From an uncultured Clostridia bacterium (GTDB taxonomy: Bacteria > Bacillota > Clostridia > UMGS1810), in NCBI GenBank assembly GCA_934500875.1, contig CAKSTL010000011.1:6777-70776 (forward strand): 64,000 bases of DNA, in the 5' to 3' direction. The translations under genes were made by a program, and so were the position numbers. The first letter of the stretch is position 1, and each line of letters begins with the position of its first letter. The notes beneath the pieces are model-generated. The model ran no database searches. It worked only from the letters and a program-made list of their open reading frames with translations, and was not told the DNA's origin. Shown piece after piece: positions 8,373 through 15,991 of the stretch.

Positions 8373-9344
8373 TTACACATCAAAAGAATCATTGTTGAGC
8401 CAGGAACAATGATTGCACAAAACACATTTGCCATTAACAATTTCGCTGCGGAATTTTTCTGACAATTTGTTGTCAAAAATGTTTGAAATATCATCAATTT
8501 TAACATTGCCGGCAGAAAAATCGTAAAAATCGGTGCAATACATAACATCACCGTTCCACGCAACGCAAATATGCCTAAAGGGCGACAGACAATGCCCGTA
8601 TTTATTGGGTTTTCCGTGTTTTTTAAATGTAATTTTAAACGGATAATTTTTGCCGTCGGCAAAGTTTTTATCTGTGCAAAAAGGCGAATCCGACACCCAC
8701 GAATTTACATAAACCGCATCTTTTGAAAATATTTCTTTAAAGCGTCTGCGATAATTTTCGGCTTCGGAAACGGTAAGTGCAATCATATCCTGAAGAAAAA
8801 TTTCGTCAGGACTAAATTTTTCAACCGCCTTTGCATAGCTTTCAAACGACTGTGTAAGCTCTTTTGTGACAACCGTCATAACCGTAAGCTTTGCGTCGGT
8901 TTTGAGCGCACAAATATTTTCGAGCGCCGTTTTAAAAACGCCCTTTCCACGAATTTTATCGTGGAGATATTCATCACCGTCAACCGAAAGATAAATGCTT
9001 TTAAATCCGCTTTCAAGGGTGGATTTATGGCGGTTTATCAGCGTTCCGTTTGTCACAATTCCGAGTGTGAAACCGTGTTTTTTAAGATAGTGCGCAATTT
9101 CGTCAAAGTGCGGATACGCCAAAGGCTCACCGCCCCAGAGCATAACGGACGGATTTTCGCCCGTTTTTTCTCTGCGGCGGCGCAGCATATCGGTTGTGTT
9201 TTTCCAGTCGGCAAGGCTCATTTCTGTTCCCGAAACGTTTGAAAAAAATCCCTTTTTGCCCCACTGACCGCAAAACTCACATCTTAAATTGCAGTTTCTT
9301 GTAAGCTGAAAATGAACAAGCTCAAGTTTTTTGTCAATTTCCAT
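8373..9344 (-). CDS. Radical SAM protein with SPASM-like C-terminus
   Basis: A 323-residue radical SAM enzyme. The cluster motif is C18-x3-C22-x2-C25 (RNCNLRCEFC), followed by the SAM-binding glycines (MLWGGEPLAYP) and a TIM-barrel strand IYLSVDG. The C-terminus has further cysteines (GHCLSPFRHICV, MYCTDF, CVLCNHC) arranged like a shortened SPASM auxiliary-cluster domain. Such proteins modify peptides or mature sulfatases and sugar-modifying enzymes. It is the last gene of a four-gene leftward operon, 8 nt after the GH57-like gene, whose final GGAGAG codons supply its ribosome binding site. The substrate cannot be read from sequence. Sulfatase maturation is unsupported because no sulfatase is visible. 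Confidence 0.8.
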   Translation of the reverse strand: MEIDKKLELVHFQLTRNCNLRCEFCGQWGKKGFFSNVSGTEMSLADWKNTTDMLRRRREKTGENPSVMLWGGEPLAYPHFDEIAHYLKKHGFTLGIVTNGTLINRHKSTLESGFKSIYLSVDGDEYLHDKIRGKGVFKTALENICALKTDAKLTVMTVVTKELTQSFESYAKAVEKFSPDEIFLQDMIALTVSEAENYRRRFKEIFSKDAVYVNSWVSDSPFCTDKNFADGKNYPFKITFKKHGKPNKYGHCLSPFRHICVAWNGDVMYCTDFYDFSAGNVKIDDISNIFDNKLSEKFRSEIVNGKCVLCNHCSWLNNDSFDV

Positions 9345-9352
9345 TTAAAACT

Positions 9353-10735
9353 TTACTCTCCGAAATATTTTTTCTCCATCAGAAGTTTGTCAATTGCAGC
9401 AATCTGCGTTTTCATAAGACTTGGCGAATAAATACCCTTTTTATGCGCAATTTTGCCGTTCTCCATTGCTTTTCTGATAAAATCGTTTGCGCTGTATAAA
9501 TCATCCAGCGACTCTCTTACGTTAAATCTTCCCGGACTTGTCGGCGCAGGCGGCCAGCGTGAATCCGACACCCATGCGGACGCAAGCGCTTTCATTGCAT
9601 TGTTTAAATTTATGTCAAGAGAATTTAAATCTTCTCCCAACTTTTCCGCAACCGCCTTTATGCCGTTAAATACCGCAATGCAAACGGGGTCCATAATGCG
9701 TGAATATTCGGTATTCGCCCACGCTTTTGCCGTTCCGCCGTGCCACGCAACGCCGTTTTCAACGTTGTCAACATACGGATTTTCAATCGCACCGTCAAGC
9801 ACCTCGCTCGGAAGCGCAAATTCATATCCTGACGATTTTGCTGCGTCGAGAATTTCTTTAAAACGCTCAACCGATTTGGGTTCTTCATCAAAAAACCTTG
9901 CCTGATTGAACTGTTTAACGTAAAAATATGCGCTCGAACCGATATATTCCGCGTCCTCGGCATACGGCATAATAAACGAGCCTGTGCGCTCAATCCTCTC
10001 CTTCCAGTTTTCAAACATAGTCTTGATTTCGTCCATATTTATCGGCTCGTCGCGAAGCCCCTCGGTGGCGCCCATAAGATACCACAAAAGAAGATTTGCC
10101 ATACAGTCGGAACGGAAAATCATTTTAAGTCCGTTCGGTGCAACAGACGTATTTGTAATAAATTTTAAAAATTCATTTTTGTCTTTTATGTATTCCTCGA
10201 TTTTGAAAAGGTGGTTTTTGTTTGAATGACCTGCAACGTCGTATTCAAGCCCTGTTGCCTTGCGTATTTCGTCAAACGAGAGCATAAGCGAATCTGCGTC
10301 CATAATGAGCGCCTTAAGACCTGCCTCTTTGTAAACATCCGGAATGTATCCTGCCCAGCCGCACTCGGGATTCCAGCCGATTTCGGGACGTTTGCCGGTG
10401 TGCTTTTCCCAAACCTCCATAGAATATTTTAAAGAGTCGAGGCACACCTCTTTTGGGATGTTTGCCAGCATAAAATGTATATACGGCGAGCATACCGGCT
10501 CAACTTTGCCGGACTGTATAAGATTTTTTAATTTTGCAAGCACATCGGGCGCTTTTTTCGCCATTCCGTCAATGGTTATTCCGCTCGCTTCAAAGCCGAT
10601 TTTGTAATCGCCGTCCGAAATTAAATCAAACAGTTTTTCGTAGCAGTTTCGCATAACCCACTCCCGCTTTTCGGGCGAAAGCTGCGAATACTGTATATTT
10701 GCGTGCGGTAAAAATATCACTTTCGGTTTGCTCAT
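9353..10735 (-). CDS. GH57-like glycoside hydrolase / glucanotransferase-like protein
   Basis: This 460-residue cytoplasmic protein has the order of motifs of the GH57 N-terminal barrel: LPHANIQYSQL near the start, EASGITIDGM around residue 50, GKVEPVCSPYIHFMLANIP around 95, then IGWNPECGWAGYIPDVY around 140, whose Glu lies where GH57 places its nucleophile. It is near the lower end of GH57 length, with a helical C-terminus. Known GH57 enzymes act on alpha-glucans or alpha-galactosides, but this divergent member need not. It overlaps the isomerase gene by 4 nt, implying coupled translation. Membership of another polysaccharide deacetylase-like barrel family is possible. Confidence 0.6.
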   Translation of the reverse strand: MSKPKVIFLPHANIQYSQLSPEKREWVMRNCYEKLFDLISDGDYKIGFEASGITIDGMAKKAPDVLAKLKNLIQSGKVEPVCSPYIHFMLANIPKEVCLDSLKYSMEVWEKHTGKRPEIGWNPECGWAGYIPDVYKEAGLKALIMDADSLMLSFDEIRKATGLEYDVAGHSNKNHLFKIEEYIKDKNEFLKFITNTSVAPNGLKMIFRSDCMANLLLWYLMGATEGLRDEPINMDEIKTMFENWKERIERTGSFIMPYAEDAEYIGSSAYFYVKQFNQARFFDEEPKSVERFKEILDAAKSSGYEFALPSEVLDGAIENPYVDNVENGVAWHGGTAKAWANTEYSRIMDPVCIAVFNGIKAVAEKLGEDLNSLDINLNNAMKALASAWVSDSRWPPAPTSPGRFNVRESLDDLYSANDFIRKAMENGKIAHKKGIYSPSLMKTQIAAIDKLLMEKKYFGE

Positions 10736-11574
10736 TTTTCTTTCTCCTTAAGTTTTTCTTTTATAAATTCAAAACAGCGCCTGCACCCGATTTCAACGTC
10801 GTCGGTGTTTTCATATTCAAACAGTGCAGGACCGTTAAAGTTTTTGAGTGGTTTTAAAATTTTGTCCCAGTTCATATCGCTTTTTCCGCAGTATGTCGGC
10901 ACAAAATTGCCCGATTTAAGCTCTGCGAAATCTTTAAAATGCAGATAACATACCTTGTCCTTTATTATTTCGTACACATCTTCGGGATTTTTTACGCCTG
11001 CCGCATAAAAATTTGCAGGGTCAAAATTAAACTTAATATCGGGTACGTCGGACATAAGGCGCATAAGCGCATTTTTGTCAATGGTGACGCTTGCAAAATG
11101 CTTAACGCCGTCGGAAAAAGCTTCTACACCGCCGTGCGTTTCAACAACCGGAATAACGTTTTTATCTTTTGCGTAACCATAAATTTCATTGAGGCATAAA
11201 ACCATTTTTTCCCACATTTTGCCCGTCACTTGCGAAACCGGCGCAAAACCCGCAAAAATTCTTAAATACTTAATTCCAAGCTTTCGGCAAATGTCAATAA
11301 CTTTTTTAACCTTCGGAATATCGTTATCATTGCCGAGCGTAAAATCATTGCCCGTTGCGGCGCACAAAAGCTTTATGCCGTGTTTTTCAAACATAGCCTT
11401 TACGTTTTCGATTTCGCTGTCCGATATATCGAGCGGCAAATCGGACGGTGCGTTTGCAATGCCCAGCTCCAGCACCGAAAGGTTCATACCGTGCGTAATT
11501 TCAAGCTGTTTTTTAAGCGGAGTTTCTCTGAAACCCCACGCTGCGTTTCCGAAAATCATAATTATTTGCTCCAA
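10732..11574 (-). CDS. Sugar phosphate isomerase/epimerase-like TIM-barrel protein
   Basis: 280 residues of the AP-endonuclease-2 barrel family (xylose isomerase-like). Metal-ligand candidates are visible at VVETHGGVE (about 142), the FNFDPANFYAAG segment (about 193) and VCYLHFKDF (about 222), with a late Glu in ALFEYE. The family covers ketose 3-epimerases, inosose dehydratases and hydroxypyruvate isomerase; the exact reaction is not determined. It overlaps the MDR dehydrogenase by 13 nt upstream and the GH57-like gene by 4 nt downstream, so it belongs to a tightly coupled operon. An isomerase of the same superfamily recurs at 32053. Confidence 0.8.
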   Translation of the reverse strand: MEQIIMIFGNAAWGFRETPLKKQLEITHGMNLSVLELGIANAPSDLPLDISDSEIENVKAMFEKHGIKLLCAATGNDFTLGNDNDIPKVKKVIDICRKLGIKYLRIFAGFAPVSQVTGKMWEKMVLCLNEIYGYAKDKNVIPVVETHGGVEAFSDGVKHFASVTIDKNALMRLMSDVPDIKFNFDPANFYAAGVKNPEDVYEIIKDKVCYLHFKDFAELKSGNFVPTYCGKSDMNWDKILKPLKNFNGPALFEYENTDDVEIGCRRCFEFIKEKLKEKEK

Positions 11575-12632
11575 TCAAACACAATTTTAAATACGTCCTC
11601 GCCCTTTTGCGCCTTGTATTCAAATGCCTCTGCACACTTTGAAACGGGCCATATTTCGATTGGCAGTCCGTCGGTATCGAATTTTCCTTCCGAAATCCAC
11701 TGCAAAACCTGCTCCTTGCAGCCTGCTTTGAGTGCACACGTCATTGTAATTGTGGCATTTTTCACAAACCATCTGTGATAATGGTCAAAAATTATTTTAT
11801 CGGGATAATCGCCCTGAAGATGAATATGCGCAGGAGTGTCGTCATCCTCCCAGCCGCCGTCTTTTATGTATTTGTGAAGCGTTCCCACAACTTCGGGATT
11901 TCCCGAACATTCGATAAGCTGGTCTGCCATTTTTCCGTTTGTAAACTCACGTATTTTTTCCGCTGCCTCATTGGGCGATACAACCAAATCCGCATACTTT
12001 TCGGCAATTGAGCGTCTGAATGCGTTGCGCTCAATACAAATAACCTTAAGCGAAGGCTCAAGTATTTTAAGCTCCTGAATTGCCGAAATGCCCACCATTC
12101 CGGCACCGATAACAACAAATGTTTCGTTTTTGCGAAGAGTCATACGTTTAATTCCCTTTAGCGGAACGCACGCAAGATATGCCAGAACTGCCTGAATATC
12201 GGTAACATTATCGGGAATTTTTAACATATAGTCAAACTGATTGTTGGTGGTGTTCGAGTCTTTTATCGTGTATTCGCTGCCGCCGCCCCACGCAGAGCAT
12301 ACGTCGCCGTATTTGCGGCACTCGTTAATCATAACCCTGTCGCCAACCTTTAGGCTCTGCGCACTTTTCGGAAAATGGCTTAAATCTGCGCCCTGTTCCG
12401 GAACCTTTACAATAACGCCTGCCGTTTCATATCCCGGAACGAGCGGATAGTAGCACTGTTCGGGGTGCTGCATACCCTTGTATGTTTTCATATCCGTACC
12501 GCTGCTTATGCTGCTGAACGTCGTTTTTGCAATAAATGCGTCAGCTTCAGGCTCAGTAAGCTTAATATGTCTTAAATCCGCCTTATACGGTCTTTCTATC
12601 ACAACCGCGCGCGAGGTCTTATATTCGTTCAT
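11562..12632 (-). CDS. MDR-family (zinc-type) sugar/polyol dehydrogenase
   Basis: About 356 residues of the medium-chain dehydrogenase family. The N-terminal GroES-like domain contains SSISSGTDMKTYKG and the VPGYETAGVIVKV strand. The Rossmann domain starts with VVIGAGMVGISAIQ (glycine-rich NAD(P) loop), followed by VICIERN. The structural zinc cysteine cluster of classical alcohol dehydrogenases is not evident. The ATG at 12632 is chosen because GAGGAG lies 8 nt upstream; a TTG at 12647 would overlap that site. First gene of the leftward operon, transcribed from the symmetric divergent region. Together with the isomerase it suggests oxidation and isomerisation of an imported sugar or polyol (inference). 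Confidence 0.8.
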   Translation of the reverse strand: MNEYKTSRAVVIERPYKADLRHIKLTEPEADAFIAKTTFSSISSGTDMKTYKGMQHPEQCYYPLVPGYETAGVIVKVPEQGADLSHFPKSAQSLKVGDRVMINECRKYGDVCSAWGGGSEYTIKDSNTTNNQFDYMLKIPDNVTDIQAVLAYLACVPLKGIKRMTLRKNETFVVIGAGMVGISAIQELKILEPSLKVICIERNAFRRSIAEKYADLVVSPNEAAEKIREFTNGKMADQLIECSGNPEVVGTLHKYIKDGGWEDDDTPAHIHLQGDYPDKIIFDHYHRWFVKNATITMTCALKAGCKEQVLQWISEGKFDTDGLPIEIWPVSKCAEAFEYKAQKGEDVFKIVFDWSK

Positions 12633-12667
12633 ATTTTCACTCCTCAAAATTTTTTACTTATGTAATA

Positions 12668-12778
12668 ATTATACACCGCCGTTTTGATTTTAAACAGTGG
12701 TAAGTTTTATATCCCCATCAGCAAAAAAGGGGGATATAAAACTTACCACTTTTAAATAGATTTGGTCGGGTGTATAAT
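12668..12778. promoter_or_regulatory. Symmetric divergent promoter with 21-bp inverted repeat operator
   Basis: Two perfect 21-bp inverted arms (12696-12716 and 12730-12750) flank a 13-nt spacer. TATAAT boxes lie on both sides: 12773-12778 on the plus strand and 12673-12668 on the minus strand. Both sit in the context GGTGTATAATTA, and each begins exactly 50 nt from the centre of symmetry (12723). The -35 positions (TTTTAA and TGTTTA) are weak and touch the outer edges of the arms. This suggests one regulator binds the palindrome and controls both operons together. It could alternatively act as a hairpin, but the arms lie upstream of both predicted starts. Confidence 0.85.
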
Positions 12779-12810
12779 TAAGATACAAAACAATACGGAG
12801 GTATAAGAAA

Positions 12811-14184
12811 ATGAAAAAAATTGCAAAGGTTATGGGCCTTGCGCTGTGTTTGGCTCTTGCCGCAGGCACGTTTTCGGGCTGCGGAAAAGAAAAGGCGCAA
12901 GACGGTATGACTACCGTTACAATGTGGACTGCCGATGGTGGCAGCAAAGCCGTTATGGTGGAGTTTGTTAACGAGTTTAACAAAACAATCGGTAAGGAAA
13001 ACAATGTAATTCTCGATTACGAGGTTAAAGAGGGCAATTTAAAAGAACAGATTGAGCTTGCACTCACCACGAATCAGGCACCTGATCTTTTTATAAGCGA
13101 TGGCATCGATAAATATTCCGAAAACGGAAATATTGCGGCGATAGAGGATTTGCCCAGCGGCAGCGAGCTTGTTAAAAGATATGAGGGACATTTGAATTAT
13201 TTTACGCATACATATAAGGACAAAACCTACTGTCTGCCGTTTTCAACAAATACATACGGTCTTATTTATAATAAAGAAATGTTTAAGACTGCGGGAATAG
13301 TGGATGAAAAAGGTGAGGCTAAACCGCCCGAAACGTTTGATGAACTGCGTGCGGACGCTAAAAAGCTTACCGATAAATCGAAAAAACAATTCGGCATAAT
13401 ACTTCCGCTCAAATGGGGCAGCTGGGTTTATCAGGAACTTTCGTGCAACCTTATGTCAAGTTATGGCAGGAGCTATTATAATCCAACAAAAGGAGAGTAC
13501 GACTATACAATTTTACAAAAACCCATCGAAATGATAATGGGCATAAAGGCTGACCAAAGTTTTTATCCCGGAGCGGAAAACATAGACAACGACACCGCAA
13601 GAGCAAGATTTGCCGAGGGAGGCATCGGTATGAAATTTGCGGTATCGTGGGATGTAGGTGTTTTAAACGATCAGTTCCCCGCAAAATGCGACTGGGGAGT
13701 TGCTCCTCTCCCTGTTGAGGACGTTAACAACAAATATCTCCAACATTCAGGCACAAGCACAGGCCCTTATATCAATAAAAAATCGCTTGAAATAAAAGAT
13801 CCCGAAAAAATTATGGTTGTTTACAAATGGTATCATAGCGATGAACTTTTGAGAAAGCTTTATAAAAAAGGCGCGTATATTCCGTGGAATTACGATATTA
13901 TAAAAGATGCGAAGATTGAAAATCCAAAAAAAGGATGGACGGAATTTGCTGCTCTTAATGAAATTTCAACCCCTGTACCGCCTACGATTAAAACGGATAC
14001 ATCGGGTCAGGATACTCTTGCAACAATATTCAACAATGAAATATGGACGGGAAAATCTTCAGCGGAAGATTGCCTCAAGCGTCTTAATAAAATTGCTGCG
14101 GACGGCGTTAAGAGATATAAAGAAGTAAATCCCGAATATGATAACAGTTACGCAATTTTGGACAAGTGGGAGATTAAAAGATGA
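12811..14184 (+). CDS. Sugar ABC transporter substrate-binding lipoprotein (CUT1 type)
   Basis: 457 residues with a lipoprotein signal: hydrophobic residues 7-19, then lipobox FSGC with Cys24 as the lipidated residue. The mature part is a family-1 extracellular solute-binding protein, recognisable from VTMWTADGG near the start, TYCLPFSTNTYGLIYNKEMF around 140 and the C-terminal NEIWTGKSSAEDCLKRL. It captures an oligosaccharide and delivers it to the two permeases that follow, overlapping the first by 4 nt. GGAGG precedes the start. No ATPase gene is nearby, so a shared MsmX-like ATPase is likely (inference from the CUT1 family). Confidence 0.92.
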   Translation: MKKIAKVMGLALCLALAAGTFSGCGKEKAQDGMTTVTMWTADGGSKAVMVEFVNEFNKTIGKENNVILDYEVKEGNLKEQIELALTTNQAPDLFISDGIDKYSENGNIAAIEDLPSGSELVKRYEGHLNYFTHTYKDKTYCLPFSTNTYGLIYNKEMFKTAGIVDEKGEAKPPETFDELRADAKKLTDKSKKQFGIILPLKWGSWVYQELSCNLMSSYGRSYYNPTKGEYDYTILQKPIEMIMGIKADQSFYPGAENIDNDTARARFAEGGIGMKFAVSWDVGVLNDQFPAKCDWGVAPLPVEDVNNKYLQHSGTSTGPYINKKSLEIKDPEKIMVVYKWYHSDELLRKLYKKGAYIPWNYDIIKDAKIENPKKGWTEFAALNEISTPVPPTIKTDTSGQDTLATIFNNEIWTGKSSAEDCLKRLNKIAADGVKRYKEVNPEYDNSYAILDKWEIKR

Positions 14185-15122
14185 GAACGGCATTGAAAGA
14201 AAACAAAAAAGACCGTTTTAAAAAAACGGGTTTTCAAAAACATACGGTAAGCCAGTGTTATGTTTTGCTTTTGCCCGAAATTCTGGGACTTTTGCTTTTC
14301 ACGCTTTATCCCATGCTTTGGGCTATGAAAAAGTCATGGTTTTTCTATACGGGAACCAAAACTATGCAAAAGTTTGTCGGTTGGGATAATTTTATTGGTG
14401 TTTTTAAGGATACAACATATTGGGCAACTTGGCTTACGACGCTTAAATTTATGGTATATAAGCTGCCGTTTGAGCTTCCGCTTGCAATGGTGATTGCCCT
14501 TATGCTGAATAAAAAAATAAAGGGCAGCGGGTTTTTCCGTTCGGTATATTATCTTCCGAACGTAATAAGTATAGCAATTATAGGACTTATATTTTCAAAT
14601 ATGTTCGACTATTTCGGATTCATCAATGCAAACCTTATAAAGTTCGGCATAATAGGCAGCGAAATATCGTGGCTTTCCACGACTCGCGGCGCAATGACAG
14701 TGCTTATAATCGGGGCAGTGTGGAATACATTCGGCGTAAATGTTATGTATTTTCTTGCGGCACTATCAAATGTTCCGGAGGAAATGTATGAGGCGGCAAG
14801 GCTGGATGGTGCAGGCAGGTTTACGGTGTTTTTTAAAATAACACTTCCTATGATGGCGCCCGTTTTGCAGACAATTATACTCCTTGCGCTCAACGGTTCG
14901 TTGCATACAAGTGACTATATTCTCGTGACCACAAACGGTGCGCCCGGCGGCACAACATTTACGGTAATGTCATATATTGTAAACCAGTTTGTGCCGGGAT
15001 TTGCGTCAAATTCAGTAAATATAGGATATGGGTGTGCAATGTCGCTTATCACATCTGTTTTTATGTGCATATTTGCAATCATATATATGAAATTAAGCAA
15101 GCGAATGGAAAATGTTTATTAG
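14181..15122 (+). CDS. ABC sugar transporter permease (MalF/UgpA type)
   Basis: 313 residues with about six membrane spans (first at roughly 30-50). The EAA loop that docks on the ATPase is EMYEAARLDGAGRFTVFF at about residues 200-217. It is translationally coupled to the binding protein through an ATGA overlap and followed 15 nt later by the second permease. Together they form the transmembrane channel of a CUT1 importer. Confidence 0.92.
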   Translation: MRTALKENKKDRFKKTGFQKHTVSQCYVLLLPEILGLLLFTLYPMLWAMKKSWFFYTGTKTMQKFVGWDNFIGVFKDTTYWATWLTTLKFMVYKLPFELPLAMVIALMLNKKIKGSGFFRSVYYLPNVISIAIIGLIFSNMFDYFGFINANLIKFGIIGSEISWLSTTRGAMTVLIIGAVWNTFGVNVMYFLAALSNVPEEMYEAARLDGAGRFTVFFKITLPMMAPVLQTIILLALNGSLHTSDYILVTTNGAPGGTTFTVMSYIVNQFVPGFASNSVNIGYGCAMSLITSVFMCIFAIIYMKLSKRMENVY

Positions 15123-15137
15123 GGGGCAGGTACAACA

Positions 15138-15983
15138 ATGAAAAAAGCTTTAAAAAATATACCGATTTACATATTTCTTATAATTGTGCTGTTTATTACA
15201 CTGCTTCCGATAGTTTACACGGTTTTCGCGTCGTTTAAAACGAATGCCGAAATTCTCACGACACCCGAAACGCTTTTTCCGAGAAATCCTACGTTTGATA
15301 ACTATATAACCGCTTGGAATTCCGATAGTTTTAGGGTGGGCAGAATGTTGTGGAACAGTACATATTACACAATTTTTTGCGTTATAATAAATCTTTTGAC
15401 GTCTTCCACCGCAGGCTATGTGTTTGCGCGCGGCGAATTTCCAGGAAAGGGCATACTTTTTGCCGTATTTTCGTCGCTGATGTTTGTATCACTCGGTTCA
15501 ATAACGATTTATCCGCAGTTTGAAATTTTGGGGAAAATCGGTCTTTCAAATTCGCTTTGGGGACTTATCGTATTAAAGTTTTTCAGTATTGGAATTGTAA
15601 ACATATACCTTGTGAGAAGTTATGTGCGCACCCTTCCCACCGCATTGGAGGAGTCGGCGTATATTGACGGTTGTTCGTTTATAAAGGCATTTTTTTCGAT
15701 AATTTTTCCTCTTTTAAAGCCGATTATGGCGACAATCGGAATTTTATCTTTTCAGGCATCGTGGAACGATTATCTTATGCCGACGCTGTTTACGCTTACG
15801 CGTCCCGACCAAAGAACACTCATAGTGGGAGTTGCGGCGCTCAAATCTTCAAGTGAGGCGGCGTCCTCGTGGAATTTAATGCTTGCAGGTTCTACAATAG
15901 CCCTCATACCGGTTCTTTTTGCATATGCGGTCGCAAATAAATATTTTGTAAAAGGGCTTTCGGCAGGTGCTGTGAAGGGGTAA
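15138..15983 (+). CDS. ABC sugar transporter permease (MalG/UgpE type)
   Basis: 281 residues, six predicted spans, starting with a hydrophobic segment IYIFLIIVLFITLLPIVYTV. The EAA motif is LEESAYIDGCSFIKAFF near 170, and the C-terminal FVKGLSAGAVKG is the usual MalG-type ending. It partners the preceding permease. The next gene begins 8 nt after its stop, so the surface proteins are on the same transcript. Confidence 0.92.
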   Translation: MKKALKNIPIYIFLIIVLFITLLPIVYTVFASFKTNAEILTTPETLFPRNPTFDNYITAWNSDSFRVGRMLWNSTYYTIFCVIINLLTSSTAGYVFARGEFPGKGILFAVFSSLMFVSLGSITIYPQFEILGKIGLSNSLWGLIVLKFFSIGIVNIYLVRSYVRTLPTALEESAYIDGCSFIKAFFSIIFPLLKPIMATIGILSFQASWNDYLMPTLFTLTRPDQRTLIVGVAALKSSSEAASSWNLMLAGSTIALIPVLFAYAVANKYFVKGLSAGAVKG

Positions 15984-15991
15984 GGTGAATT

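Noticed and set aside
8303..8462. Plus-strand coding continuing into the radical SAM gene
   Set aside because: The open frame passes through a clear bidirectional terminator and into antisense of a conserved enzyme, so it is run-on from a lost stop.
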